Below, piece by piece: positions 18,301-27,398 of a DNA stretch of 64,000 nucleotides. The position numbers and the translations under genes are program-made. The DNA is taken from positions 1 to 64,000 of the forward strand of contig JBFHFS010000025.1 of NCBI GenBank assembly GCA_041583495.1, written 5' to 3'. Source of the DNA: JBFHFS01 sp041583495 (GTDB taxonomy: Bacteria; Bacteroidota; Bacteroidia; Bacteroidales; Marinilabiliaceae). The notes below the pieces were generated by a model. That model made no database searches. It saw only the letters and a list, made by a program, of their open reading frames with translations, and was not told the DNA's origin. The number at the start of each line of letters is the position of its first letter. Positions within the stretch are counted from its first letter, which is position 1.

Positions 18301-19189
18301 TGGCTCTGAGCCCTTTGAATACAAGGAATATTCTAACATCCTTTTCAAGGGAGTGTCCACCGTTACCAATGGTCAATTCTCCACCAGCTTTGTCATTCCA
18401 CAGGACATTCGCTACAACTATGGGCCGGGACGCATCAATTATTATGCAGTTTCGGAAGAGGGAGTAGAGGCCTCGGGTGCTTTCAGCAATTTTATCATCG
18501 GGGGAATCGGCAATTCAAATCAACAAGACAGTCAGGGTCCCGACCTGCAGCTCTATCTGAACTATCCTGACTTTAAATCCGGCGGCCAAACAGGCAGCCG
18601 CCCCATGCTTTATGCCAATGTCTACGACGAATCGGGCATCAACACTTCCGGCATAGGCATTGGCCATAACATCATCCTGATAATCGATGGGGACACCCAG
18701 AATCCTCTGATTCTCAATGATTATTTTTCTTTCACTCCCAACAGTTATCAGCAGGGGATGATTGTCTATCATCTGTCTGAATTGGCCGATGGCATCCATG
18801 ACCTCACCCTGAAAGTATGGGACACCCACAACAACTCATCTACTTCTTCGCTCTCATTCGAGGTGGCCTCCGGCAGTAACCTTAAACTCAGAGCCTTTAA
18901 TGTTTATCCCAATCCGGTAACCCAAAGCGGTCAGGTTTATGCCACCTTGAGCAGTGATGAGCCAAACGCCATTTTCGACACCATCATTGATTTCATCGAT
19001 GCCCGCGGACGCATCACCGGCTCGGCTTCACGTACCCTGATTGCCTCCGGTAACCTGATTGGGCCCTTTACTCTCCCTTTGGAGAATTCGGGATGGCGCC
19101 GACCAGAGATCTGTTTTGTACGACTGACCCTTACGAACCAGGCCGGAAAAAAAGCAGTTGTAGTTGAAAAATTATTGCCTGCTCCATAA
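15392..19189 (+). CDS. porU: Type IX secretion system sortase PorU
   Basis: PorU (1265 aa) is the gingipain-like C25 peptidase on the cell surface. It removes the C-terminal sorting domain from T9SS cargo and attaches cargo to lipopolysaccharide (family knowledge). A signal peptide covers about 1-24. The C25 domain spans roughly 540-910, with the catalytic His at 776 (NYTGHGSENNLAHE) and Cys at 810 (VTATCEFSRFDD). The C-terminus (about 1170-1265) has a sorting-domain-like Ig fold with FNVYPNPV. Both catalytic residues are intact. porV follows after 110 bp on the same strand. Confidence 0.95.
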   Translation: MTIDKSKIFFLLFLGIIVTNLAYSSERDSLIFRHRIEWPNDQAVFPEMPFAGSGYWEDSTGLSIYRFNIPLPPQFNERDYQIKITERQWAPFTGTLPDLRPSDVDRPVTQRITYIQKQPYLEVEFIPFTVGTEKKRSWNKLTNLTLAITYTREDDQSGSKLKNSSLKYSATSRLSSGKWMKISTTEAGIHKIPYSKLSSWGFSNPSQVQIYGHGGEMVPMANNTERPDDLPEIALWHHDNALYFYSSGIHRWKWNASGGIYEHQSHKYSPLAYYFLSEASTPVEVTTSPESTGEVTHAITTFDFLYLHEAELENLLLSGNQWFGEKFNSTTGLEKTFTLEESLLLTDSLAKLTTQVFGRANTTHGFTVTANGSTSKNISLGTVSLSDYTGYYGHLANSFMDFIPGTKDLKITFRYTNQLQTASGWLDYFTIQAKGKLALNGNQLIFRNHFTAGPGNFSAFSIESAKDNLQLWDVTYPDSPLRHTLMREGTSVVFKDSTQTLKAYVIFDPSQTFPSPQMVGAIENQNLHGTPQTDMVIVSPALFLTQANRLAALHNNYSGLSCVVVEREQLYNEFSWGHPDPGAMRGFLKMLYDRAGEETGSAPQLLLLFGDGSYDNRHVNNPLPAPLPTYQSDNSTYQTSTYVSDDFFGVLDDTEGNDLPNNRLDIGIGRLPVNTEKQAIQAVDKIETYLYDQSQGNWKTQLTFVGDDGDFNIHVRDADKLATQIENIQPSFEINKIYLDAYKATNASTGTEFPGARTAIEQAISKGTLYFNYTGHGSENNLAHEQIVTISDITGWSNLNKLPLFVTATCEFSRFDDHSITSAGEEVFLNPNGGAIALLSTTRIVYSSLNYTLNSAFCNHIFETDNQNQPLRLGEIMRRTKLESGSSINKLSFTLLGDPALRLNYPVNQVLTQSVNDRPAQESDTLKALSINTINGVLADPSGQIMENFNGELDIVVYDKAVETQTLGNNGSEPFEYKEYSNILFKGVSTVTNGQFSTSFVIPQDIRYNYGPGRINYYAVSEEGVEASGAFSNFIIGGIGNSNQQDSQGPDLQLYLNYPDFKSGGQTGSRPMLYANVYDESGINTSGIGIGHNIILIIDGDTQNPLILNDYFSFTPNSYQQGMIVYHLSELADGIHDLTLKVWDTHNNSSTSSLSFEVASGSNLKLRAFNVYPNPVTQSGQVYATLSSDEPNAIFDTIIDFIDARGRITGSASRTLIASGNLIGPFTLPLENSGWRRPEICFVRLTLTNQAGKKAVVVEKLLPAP

Positions 19190-19299
19190 TATTTTTAATC
19201 TTTGTGAGTTTATAAACAAAAGTATCCATAATACCCATTAACACAGCGGAGTTTTCCTATTGCGGGGAACCCTTAAACGCAACAACTAAGAATACACCA

Positions 19300-20460
19300 A
19301 TGAAAAAGACACCTGTACAATTCTCCATTTTTCTCTTTCTTTTAATAGCGTTCACTCCGGCATTCATGCAGGCCCAGATAACAACTGGTGAGCTCACCGG
19401 TCGTGTCAACATCATTAGCACGGCGGTTCCCTTTTTGGATATTGCCCCCGACTCACGGTCAGGCGCCATGGGTAATGCAGGAGTGGCCCTTTCTCCGGAT
19501 GTAAATTCGCAACACTGGAACCCCGCTAAATATGCCTTCATCGACAAAGAAACAGGCGTGGCCGTATCGTACACCCCGTGGCTTCGCAAGTTGGTAAACG
19601 ACATTAACCTCTATTACCTCACCGGCTTTAAGCGTCTGGACGACATGCAAACCATCAGCGCCTCGCTGCGTTATTTCACCCTGGGTGACATCACCTTCAC
19701 CGATGAAAGCGGCGTGGCACAATATACAGGACGCCCCAATGAGTTCGCCTTCGATGCGGCCTACAGCCGGGTATTGTCCGATAACTTTTCGGGTGCAGTG
19801 GCCTTCCGCTACATCCGTTCCGACCTCACCTCAGGCTACTCCTCTGATGGAAATTACACCGCCGGCAACTCCTTTGCTGCCGACCTGGCCTTCTATTTCA
19901 AAAACGATATCCAGCTGGGAAGACAGGATTCCAAAATATCGGCCGGGATAAACATCTCCAACATAGGGAAAAAGATATCTTACGACAATGGAAATATTGA
20001 CCAGTTTATTCCAACCAACCTTAGGTTGGGGGCAGCCCTCGAATCGGAGATCGATGCATACAACGCCATCACTTTTGCCATTGACTTAAATAAATTACTG
20101 GTTCCCACACCCGATGTCACGGAGGATCAGGATGGTCTATTCCAAAGCGACAATGTTTCGGTTGTAAAAGGAATGTTTCAGTCGTTCAGCGATGCCCCCG
20201 GAGGTTTTGAGGAAGAACTCCAGGAGATAAACATCAGCGTGGGTGCCGAATATTGGTACGACAAACAATTTGCGGCCAGAGCCGGCTATTTCTATGAACA
20301 CGAGAACAAAGGAAACAGAAAATATTTTACAGCAGGAGTTGGCCTCAAGTTCAACATGCTCAGCATTGATGCCTCCTACCTCATCCCGGTAGTTCAAAAC
20401 AACCCACTGGCCAACACCGTTCGCTTTACCCTTGGAGTAGATTTAGACCAAGTACTCTAA
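19300..20460 (+). CDS. porV: Type IX secretion outer-membrane protein PorV
   Basis: PorV (LptO family, 386 aa) is a 14-strand outer-membrane barrel. It collects folded cargo from the SprA translocon and passes it to PorU (family knowledge). It has a signal peptide ending in MQAQ (about 26). The conserved region has FLDIAPDSRSGAMGNAGVA and HWNPAKYAF. Repeated amphipathic strands end in an aromatic-rich C-terminus typical of barrels. It is paired with porU, as in most Bacteroidota. ispF starts 22 bp downstream. Confidence 0.94.
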   Translation: MKKTPVQFSIFLFLLIAFTPAFMQAQITTGELTGRVNIISTAVPFLDIAPDSRSGAMGNAGVALSPDVNSQHWNPAKYAFIDKETGVAVSYTPWLRKLVNDINLYYLTGFKRLDDMQTISASLRYFTLGDITFTDESGVAQYTGRPNEFAFDAAYSRVLSDNFSGAVAFRYIRSDLTSGYSSDGNYTAGNSFAADLAFYFKNDIQLGRQDSKISAGINISNIGKKISYDNGNIDQFIPTNLRLGAALESEIDAYNAITFAIDLNKLLVPTPDVTEDQDGLFQSDNVSVVKGMFQSFSDAPGGFEEELQEINISVGAEYWYDKQFAARAGYFYEHENKGNRKYFTAGVGLKFNMLSIDASYLIPVVQNNPLANTVRFTLGVDLDQVL

Positions 20461-20482
20461 AATCCCTTTAAGAAATCCACAG

Positions 20483-20962
20483 ATGACCCCAAGAATTGGT
20501 TTTGGTTACGATGTGCATCAGCTGGCCACAGGGTACTCCCTGTGGATAGGTGGAATTGAAGTACCCTTCGAAAAAGGATCGGTGGGGCACTCCGATGGCG
20601 ATGTTCTGATACATGCCATTTGCGATGCTCTTCTGGGAGCCCTCAACCTAAGGGATATCGGATTCCACTTCCCGGATACCGACCCCGACCTGAAAGGGAT
20701 CGACAGCAAAGTCCTGTTGGCAAGAACCATGGAAATCATTCGCAAAAAGGGTTATGAAATTGGCAATCTGGACACGACCATCTGCCTCGAAAAGCCCAAA
20801 ATAAATCCTCTTATTCCGAAAATGCAGCAAACTCTGGCTCAAGTGATGAGGGCGGATGCCTCCCAGATATCCATTAAAGCCACGACCACCGAAAAAATGG
20901 GTTTTGTCGGTGAAGGCAAGGGCATATCGGCCTATGCCGTTGTGTTGGTTGAAAAAATTTAA
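20483..20962 (+). CDS. ispF: 2-C-methyl-D-erythritol 2,4-cyclodiphosphate synthase
   Basis: IspF (159 aa) closes the cyclodiphosphate ring in the MEP pathway of isoprenoid synthesis. Zinc ligands are D10 and H12 (FGYDVHQL) and H44 (DGDVLIHAICDALLGA). GHSDGD (35-40) and the C-terminal ATTTEKMGFVGEGKGI complete the signature. Length is normal for the monofunctional trimeric enzyme. It lies 22 bp after porV and is probably in the porU-porV transcript. Confidence 0.96.
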   Translation: MTPRIGFGYDVHQLATGYSLWIGGIEVPFEKGSVGHSDGDVLIHAICDALLGALNLRDIGFHFPDTDPDLKGIDSKVLLARTMEIIRKKGYEIGNLDTTICLEKPKINPLIPKMQQTLAQVMRADASQISIKATTTEKMGFVGEGKGISAYAVVLVEKI

Positions 20963-21045
20963 ATTCAGGAAACGGAAGAATTATCCGGGGTTGAGAAATC
21001 ACCTGGACATTCCTCCCTCCCGGGCAAAAAAAACATACAACAAAA

Positions 21046-21372
21046 ATGCAGACCATCACATCCATGTCTCATTTCCAGCAGATTGAGACACAATATCCCG
21101 CCGTTCTTTTTTATTTTTCGCATGAACAATGTTCGGTATGCAAGGTATTAAAGCCCAAGATAAAAGAGTTATTGGAGAATCAGTTTCCTCAAATGCCCAT
21201 GTTCTATTGTGACACCGTTGGGCAACCCGAGGTGGCTGCCCAAAACCGCATTTTTGCGGTTCCTACCCTGCTGGTTTTTTTCGAAGGAAAGGAAACCCTT
21301 CGTTTTAGCCGCAATATTGGAGTTGGAGAATTGGAGCAGGCTATCAGCCGCCCCTACTCCATGTTGTTTTAG
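21046..21372 (+). CDS. Thioredoxin-family protein
   Basis: The protein (108 aa) has a thioredoxin fold with redox motif CSVC (C29-C32) and the cis-proline region FAVPTLLVF (P73). Instead of the usual WCGPC it has HEQCSVC, so it is not a standard thioredoxin. A second in-frame ATG at 21064 is a possible start. There is no signal peptide, so it is cytoplasmic. Its stop overlaps the hutU stop by 4 bp. The partner is unknown. Confidence 0.85.
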   Translation: MQTITSMSHFQQIETQYPAVLFYFSHEQCSVCKVLKPKIKELLENQFPQMPMFYCDTVGQPEVAAQNRIFAVPTLLVFFEGKETLRFSRNIGVGELEQAISRPYSMLF

Positions 21373-23375
21373 AAAAGGCGTTCCATCAGCCGGTCATCGG
21401 CTACCACCGGAAGGGTTACCCTTAGTCGGGGTTCTTTTTCCATCGCTCTTTTTATGGCAAAGAGGGCCCCTTCGTTGCGCGCCCAACTGCGGCGTGAGAT
21501 GCCATTGTTCACGTCCCAGAATAACATGGACTCCAATTTATCCTGTGCTTCCGGGCTACCATCAATCACCAGTCCAAAACCACCGTTAATCACTTCTCCC
21601 CAGCCCACGCCTCCACCATTATGAATACTCACCCAGGTAGCGCCCCTGAAAGCATCACCGATCACATTTTGCACCGCCATATCGGCAGTAAATTTTGACC
21701 CATCATAAATATTGGAGGTTTCTCTGAAGGGACTGTCGGTACCCGACACATCGTGGTGATCGCGTCCCAACACGATGGGTGCGGTAATAACCCCCTGGCG
21801 AATGGCCTTATTAAAGGCCCTTGCAATCCGGGTTCTGCCCTCTGCATCGGCATATAAAATACGGGCCTGGGAGCCCACCACCAGGTTGTTGGCCCCGGCC
21901 TCCCGAATCCAATGAAGGTTATCTTCCACCTGCCGACGAATCTCGTCAGGGGCTTCTTCCAGCATCTCCTCCAGCACCTCAGCGGCAATCCTGTCCGTTT
22001 CAGCCAGGTCGTCGGGATTATTTCCGGCACAGACCCATCGGAAGGGCCCAAAACCATAATCAAAAAACAGGGGGCCCATAATATCCTGAACATAAGATGG
22101 GTATTTAAACCCGCCAGTGGACTTCAGCACGTCAGCGCCGGCGCGGCTGCTCTCAAGAAGAAAAGCATTCCCATAATCGAAGAAGTACATCCCTTGCCGG
22201 GTCAATGTATTGATAGCCGCCACCTGTCTGCGCAACGATTCCTGTACCACCTGTTTAAACAGGTCCGGATCTTCGACCATCATATGGTTAGCCGCCTCAA
22301 AACTGTAGCCCACAGGGTAATACCCACCTGCCCATGGATTGTGCAACGAGGTTTGATCGGACCCAATTTCCACCTTCACTTTTTCGCGGGCCAGGGCCTC
22401 CCATAAGTCAACAACATTCCCCTTATAAGCAATAGAGACCGTTTCTCCCGCCAACCGGGCGCTTTCAATACGCTTCATCACCAGGCTAAGATCCTCCATC
22501 ACCTCATCTACCCAGCCCTGTTGGTGCCGGATTTCAATGGCCTTTGGGTTCACCTCGGCAATGACACTAATACACCCGGCAATACGGGCAGCCTTTGGCT
22601 GAGCACCCGACATGCCGCCCAATCCCGAAGTGACAAAGAGTTTTCCACGACGATCGTTGTCGGCTATCCCCAGGCGTCGCAAGGCATTCATCACGGTGAT
22701 GGTGGTGCCATGTACGATGCCCTGTGGGCCGATATACATAAAGGAGCCGGCGGTCATCTGCCCATACTGGGATACACCCAGGGCATTAAACCGCTCCCAG
22801 TGCTCGGGTTTGGAATAGTTGGGAACCACCATTCCATTGGTCACCACAACGCGAGGAGCATTGGCATGAGAGGGAAAGAGCCCCATCGGATGTCCCGAGT
22901 AGAGTACCAGGGTTTGTTCGTTGGTCATCGTGGCCAGATACTGCATGGCTAGCAGATACTGAGCCCAGTTTTGAAATACGGCCCCATTCCCCCCGTAAGT
23001 AATGAGCTCGTGTGGGTGTTGTGCAACGGCAGGATCCAAATTATTGCAGATCATGAGCATGATCGCCGCTGCTTGCTTCGAACGGTGAGGAAAAGCATCG
23101 AGAGGTCGGGCACGCATCTCATAGGCAGGTCTAAAACGATACATGTAAATCCGGCCATAGGTTTCCAGCTCCTTCAGAAACTCGGGGGCCAATACTTCAT
23201 GAAACCCGGAGGGGAAATAACGCAAGGCATTCTTAAGCGCCAGCTTTTTCTCATCAATGGTCAGTAAATCTTTACGCCTGGGGGCATGATTCACGGAGCC
23301 GTCATAGGAACGAGGCAATGGCAACTTGTCGGGAATGCCCTCAAGAATGGCATTTTTAAAACCTGGGTGGGACAT
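21369..23375 (-). CDS. hutU: Urocanate hydratase
   Basis: Urocanase (668 aa) hydrates urocanate to imidazolone propionate in histidine breakdown, using tightly bound NAD+. Seen are YGGNGAVFQNWAQYLLAMQ, the NAD-binding VTSGLGGMSGAQPKAA, GSDQTSLHNPW, and FRWVCAGNNPDDL. Near the C-terminus is HNGGGVGWGEVINGGFG. It is about 110 residues longer than the classical 550-aa form and matches the longer Bacteroidota type. No hutH, hutI or fold-type partner is adjacent, so the rest of the pathway must be elsewhere. Confidence 0.94.
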   Translation of the reverse strand: MSHPGFKNAILEGIPDKLPLPRSYDGSVNHAPRRKDLLTIDEKKLALKNALRYFPSGFHEVLAPEFLKELETYGRIYMYRFRPAYEMRARPLDAFPHRSKQAAAIMLMICNNLDPAVAQHPHELITYGGNGAVFQNWAQYLLAMQYLATMTNEQTLVLYSGHPMGLFPSHANAPRVVVTNGMVVPNYSKPEHWERFNALGVSQYGQMTAGSFMYIGPQGIVHGTTITVMNALRRLGIADNDRRGKLFVTSGLGGMSGAQPKAARIAGCISVIAEVNPKAIEIRHQQGWVDEVMEDLSLVMKRIESARLAGETVSIAYKGNVVDLWEALAREKVKVEIGSDQTSLHNPWAGGYYPVGYSFEAANHMMVEDPDLFKQVVQESLRRQVAAINTLTRQGMYFFDYGNAFLLESSRAGADVLKSTGGFKYPSYVQDIMGPLFFDYGFGPFRWVCAGNNPDDLAETDRIAAEVLEEMLEEAPDEIRRQVEDNLHWIREAGANNLVVGSQARILYADAEGRTRIARAFNKAIRQGVITAPIVLGRDHHDVSGTDSPFRETSNIYDGSKFTADMAVQNVIGDAFRGATWVSIHNGGGVGWGEVINGGFGLVIDGSPEAQDKLESMLFWDVNNGISRRSWARNEGALFAIKRAMEKEPRLRVTLPVVADDRLMERLF

Positions 23376-23393
23376 AATTTAAGGTTTTAATAA

Positions 23394-23420
23394 TGGGGGA
23401 AGTATATAAAACTTCCCCCA
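23394..23420. terminator. Strong hairpin between hutU and the T9SS-exported protein
   Basis: TGGGGGAAGT and ACTTCCCCCA form a perfect 10-bp stem with a 7-nt loop. It sits in the 116-bp gap between two minus-strand genes, directly before hutU. There is no long T tract, so it could be a weak terminator, an mRNA-stabilising end or part of the hutU leader. Confidence 0.5.
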
Positions 23421-23491
23421 CATAATATTAACACCCGTGAAGTTACTCAGAAGAACCCACATATCCCATGACAAATTACACTTTGCCCCAC

Positions 23492-25792
23492 CTATTCTTT
23501 AACCACTTTCAATAAAGCTTTTTGGCTACCTGCCTCTATCCTGATTACATAAATCCCCTTGGGTCCTGGAACCGTTAATTTCAGTTGATCCTGATTCCTA
23601 TAGGTAACCCTCTTTATCAACCTGCCTTCCAAATCGAACAGCCCCACTTGGGTTTCAGATGGTCGCTCACCCAGTTTCACCGTTATTTCCCCTTGCGTTG
23701 GATTGGGTGAAACAGTAATTGCCTGCTCAAAGGTATTCTCTAAAAGCCCCACGGTAGTCACCGTATAACAGACAGAGATATCCCGACAACCATCCTGGAA
23801 AACCTCAACGGCAAAACTACCATTTTGAGTGGGTGTAAAGACCGGGTTGGTTTCATCAACAACCGGCAAATTGCCATTGTCACAACTCACCCATTGAAAA
23901 GTGGCATTTGCTGCCAAAGCGGTGAGCACTTTTCCCTCCTGAAGAACGGAGGTATCCACCGTTTTCACCGTCAGGGTTAAGTTAACCGTGCTGTCGCAAC
24001 CCGTTACCGACTGGAATACTTCGGTATAAAAGCCACTTTCGGAAAGGGTTTGAGTGCCGAAGGTGTAGGGCAACTCCGAAGAGCAGATAGCAACCGTTTC
24101 ATCTTCATTGAATACCGGATTCACCGTCAGCGTTAGGTTAACCGTGCTGTCGCAACCCGTTACCGACTGGAACACTTCGGTATAAAAGCCACTTTCGGAA
24201 AGGGTTTGTGTGCCGAAGGTGTAGGGCAATTCCGAAGAGCAGATAACAACCGTTTCATCTTCATTGAATACCGGATTCACCGTCAGTATCAGGACCACGG
24301 TACTGTCGCGACCATCGTCCATGGTGAATATCTCTTTATACTCGCCAGCTGCAGCGAGCGACTGTGCACCAAAATCATACATATCTCCCTCACAGATGGA
24401 GACCTCAACGGTATCCAATATTTCCAACGCGGCCGTCACCACCCAATCCCTGGTTAACACCCCATCACTCAGCCGGTAGGCCACCGGGCTGCTAAAATCA
24501 TTAACGGTAACCTCCGATGTTTGGGGTATTTCGCCAACCTGGATATCTGTTACATCGGAAGTGGCAGCAAAGGAAGCCACCAAAGTTTCCAGATCGGTAC
24601 CGCTTTTAAGCGTTAGCTGAACAGTGCCGGACACTCCGTTAATATCAGCGGGGGCGGCTTGTTCATCAAATTCGAACCGTGTCAGGGAAAGAGGGGTCGC
24701 CACTTCACGTATCTTAATCATCCCATCCCCGCTATCGGTATAGACGGCATAAAATACACTACCCGCCTCAACCGCAGAAACGACAGCATTTTTTACCTCC
24801 ACATTTTCATATATATGCCCCAATTCATTATACTCCGTAAACAAATTGGCACTGTTTTTCCCTCCTACAGCCTCATTGGTACCATTGGCGCACATCGAGC
24901 TGACCGAGGAAGCAGAGACATCCCGCGTATTGGTAAAGCTAACCACCGAATTGCTGGCTGTTAATTCTGAAACTTTGAACGTGCTTTCCTTATACAATGC
25001 CAAAACAGAAGTCCCATCAAATTCCAAATCGTATATTCCAAAAATATTAGAGGATGAGGCAGAGGTACCGCCATTGCCCAGATTTGACTTCACCACCACC
25101 GAATATTGCTTGTAATTTCCACCCATCCAGGTTTGATATTGGTATACCAGAGACAGGATATAATAATCCCCATTATCGGTTACTGCGATAAAGGATCCAT
25201 GTTCAAAATATTCAGCATATCGGTCGGCGCCTCCGTAGTACTCTAAATACCCGTTATATATTAAGGTTATCGCAAAACTCCCGGTCGAATTCTCCGCTAA
25301 CATAATGTCCTGACGGTCAGTGTAATTACCCACATTCCCCTTGGAATCGGTATAGGTAATGTAGGCAACCCCTGAATTGGTCACGTCAATATCCGGCCTT
25401 GAGCAAGTCCCGGCATTGAGGGATTCAATATATTCCACGGTGCTCCAGCCACTCTCAGTGCGCTTGAGATAAGCAATTTTGCCACCCGACGAAAAAACCA
25501 CATGTGGATTTCCGGCATTATCCATGGCCATCCGGCCTTCGGTTCCCTCGCCAAGCAAGACTTCAACGTCCCATTCGCCGGAGGAACTCAGCCGGTTATA
25601 AAAGACTTCTCCATTTCTGGAATAAATCACATCGATGAAACTGGTCCCTGCGGCAGCATGCAACAAATCACCACTGACCACCATCCCGGTGGCAGGCGAT
25701 GAAAATGTTTTTCCGTTTAAAACCCACGGAAACAAAATCAAAAACAGAAGACCCAGAATTCCAGTTAAATTTTTTTCGTAAATCTTACTCAT
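23492..25792 (-). CDS. Secreted multidomain protein with T9SS type A sorting domain
   Basis: The protein (766 aa) has a signal peptide (about 1-28). Residues about 40-370 look like a beta-propeller-type region with repeated motifs such as VIYSRNGEVFYN and HVVFSSGGKIAYLK. A DUF5018-like domain with SGTVQLTLKSGTDLETLV follows. Three Ig-like repeats beginning NPVFNEDETV come next, two almost identical. The C-terminal sorting domain (about 695-766) has VSPNPTQGEITVKL and GIYVIRIEAG. It should be exported by the T9SS and anchored by PorU. No catalytic site is visible; an adhesin or surface-layer role is inference. Confidence 0.88.
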   Translation of the reverse strand: MSKIYEKNLTGILGLLFLILFPWVLNGKTFSSPATGMVVSGDLLHAAAGTSFIDVIYSRNGEVFYNRLSSSGEWDVEVLLGEGTEGRMAMDNAGNPHVVFSSGGKIAYLKRTESGWSTVEYIESLNAGTCSRPDIDVTNSGVAYITYTDSKGNVGNYTDRQDIMLAENSTGSFAITLIYNGYLEYYGGADRYAEYFEHGSFIAVTDNGDYYILSLVYQYQTWMGGNYKQYSVVVKSNLGNGGTSASSSNIFGIYDLEFDGTSVLALYKESTFKVSELTASNSVVSFTNTRDVSASSVSSMCANGTNEAVGGKNSANLFTEYNELGHIYENVEVKNAVVSAVEAGSVFYAVYTDSGDGMIKIREVATPLSLTRFEFDEQAAPADINGVSGTVQLTLKSGTDLETLVASFAATSDVTDIQVGEIPQTSEVTVNDFSSPVAYRLSDGVLTRDWVVTAALEILDTVEVSICEGDMYDFGAQSLAAAGEYKEIFTMDDGRDSTVVLILTVNPVFNEDETVVICSSELPYTFGTQTLSESGFYTEVFQSVTGCDSTVNLTLTVNPVFNEDETVAICSSELPYTFGTQTLSESGFYTEVFQSVTGCDSTVNLTLTVKTVDTSVLQEGKVLTALAANATFQWVSCDNGNLPVVDETNPVFTPTQNGSFAVEVFQDGCRDISVCYTVTTVGLLENTFEQAITVSPNPTQGEITVKLGERPSETQVGLFDLEGRLIKRVTYRNQDQLKLTVPGPKGIYVIRIEAGSQKALLKVVKE
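23966..24277 (-). repeat. Tandem 156-bp repeat, two units
   Basis: Units 24122-24277 and 23966-24121 are adjacent, exactly 156 bp (52 codons), and differ at only a few bases. Each encodes one Ig-like repeat (NPVFNEDETV to NLTLTV). A third, diverged copy lies upstream in the protein. The near-identity indicates a recent duplication or ongoing recombination. Confidence 0.88.
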
Positions 25793-26210
25793 AGCTAAAT
25801 GTTTTTTTTTGGATTTATTAACTCAAATATACATCCCACTCCATTTTTGAAGATTTAAATCGTAAATTTATCGCATCAATCTGTACATTTTTTCACATAG
25901 TCGCATAAATCAGCGGGATGCGGATAAGGGAAATCATGTTGCTCCAGGTCCGATTTGCAAGGATTGCGCCGATAGTTGCACTGGCCTCTAACGCCTATTT
26001 TCCAGGAAATAGAGGGGCTGATGCTGAATCCGATTTTTATCGGCGGGACACCGGGTGTTAAAATGACAGCTATTTTGGTATGAAACAGCCATTTTTTTGC
26101 GAAGAGACAAAACTTGCCCGAATTCACGAAGACACACTTAAATGTTTTTATTGGGAGTTCCTCCCCATCGGATTAAGAGGCAACAGAGAAAAAAATGACA
26201 TTCGGATAAA
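25793..26210. other. Divergent intergenic region with a doubtful small ORF
   Basis: These 418 bp separate the T9SS-exported protein from an AraC-type regulator. A perfect -7 box, TATATTTG on the minus strand (25824-25831), can serve the exported protein. A minus-strand frame at 25876-26127 could encode 83 aa with four cysteines in its second half; it has no recognisable family and is treated under findings. No promoter for the regulator was identified. Confidence 0.4.
25824..25831 (-). promoter_or_regulatory. -7 box for the T9SS-exported protein
   Basis: TATATTTG on the minus strand, 32 bp before the ATG. No TTG is found at -33. Confidence 0.4.
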
Positions 26211-27398
26211 ATGATAATAGAATCAATTTTTGTATTGACTCCGATTTATGTGGCTTTATTTTGGGCCATCGTTTTCCTGACCGGCCGGTATCAAGCCAAT
26301 AAGCCGCGATATATCCTGGGGATTTTCATGGCGGTTGTAGCCATGGTTTATACTACTCATGCTGTTTTTTTTCAGGACTTAAAAGAGCTTTACCTTAAAC
26401 TGGACAGTCTATATCTGTTTTCGGGTCTTTCGGTTTACCCTCTCTATTATATTTATGTACGCCTGCTCACTTGCGACCCTGAATTGAGAAGGGTTCATCT
26501 CCTTCACTTTCTTCCGGCAATATTATTAGGAACCGGTTTGTTTATTACAGAAATACTTTCGGATGAAACAGACAAAATGTTCTATTACCAACGGGTATTA
26601 ATTGATTATCAATGGCCGGGATCGGAGACCCCCATTTTGGCAAGGACCTTATCAGCAATATATTTTTCAAGCAGGGTGGTATTTGGCCTTCAGGCGTTGG
26701 TGTATCTCATTCTGGGTTACCAACTGACCAGAAAATACGATCAACGTATTGCCAACTTCTACTCCAATCTGGAGGGACGGGAACTGGTATGGATTAAGTT
26801 GTTAACGGTAACTTTTCTAATTACTACAATTGTAAGCACGGTAGCCAATATTCTCGGGCGGGGAACATTCCTGGAGAACAAATGGTTATTGGCCCTTCCC
26901 TCGATGGCATTTAGCAGCTTATTCTTCATCATTGGACTGCAAGGCAGCAAGCAGAATTTCACGGTTAAAGCCCTGGAAGAAGACGAAGAGAAAGAGATTG
27001 ACCAACCAGTTACCAGAAAAAGCAGGAGCCAACTGCGAAACGAGAAGCTGAAAAGAGAGCTGATAAAATTGCTTGAGGAGGAAAAAATATATTTAAATCC
27101 CGAACTTAAAATAACAGAGTTGTGCCGGCTTCTCAACACCAATCGGACCTATTTGTCAGTCTTCATCAATCAGGAGTTTAAACTAAGTTTCAACGATTTA
27201 ATCAATCGTCACCGGGTTAAACACGCCGTTTTGCTGCTTAAAACCGACACAAACGATCACTTTTCACTTTACGACATTGCGGTAGCCTCGGGTTTTGGTT
27301 CTGTAAGCTCCTTCAGCCGGGTCTTTAAGAACAATACAGGAGTCACGGTAAGTCACTATAAGAAAAACGGTTCGCCTCTATCTTTTAGTGGCGTATAA
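26211..27398 (+). CDS. AraC-type regulator with membrane-embedded N-terminus
   Basis: The protein (395 aa) starts with seven or so hydrophobic segments (about 1-240). A charged linker (about 245-285, EEDEEKEIDQP) and a C-terminal AraC helix-turn-helix domain (about 290-390) follow. Its signature is ITELCRLLNTNRTYLSVFIN and SLYDIAVASGFGSVSSFSR. This architecture is frequent in Bacteroidota and suggests a membrane sensor acting directly on DNA; the signal is unknown. The last 21 bp overlap the end of the convergent crtW-like gene. Confidence 0.88.
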   Translation: MIIESIFVLTPIYVALFWAIVFLTGRYQANKPRYILGIFMAVVAMVYTTHAVFFQDLKELYLKLDSLYLFSGLSVYPLYYIYVRLLTCDPELRRVHLLHFLPAILLGTGLFITEILSDETDKMFYYQRVLIDYQWPGSETPILARTLSAIYFSSRVVFGLQALVYLILGYQLTRKYDQRIANFYSNLEGRELVWIKLLTVTFLITTIVSTVANILGRGTFLENKWLLALPSMAFSSLFFIIGLQGSKQNFTVKALEEDEEKEIDQPVTRKSRSQLRNEKLKRELIKLLEEEKIYLNPELKITELCRLLNTNRTYLSVFINQEFKLSFNDLINRHRVKHAVLLLKTDTNDHFSLYDIAVASGFGSVSSFSRVFKNNTGVTVSHYKKNGSPLSFSGV

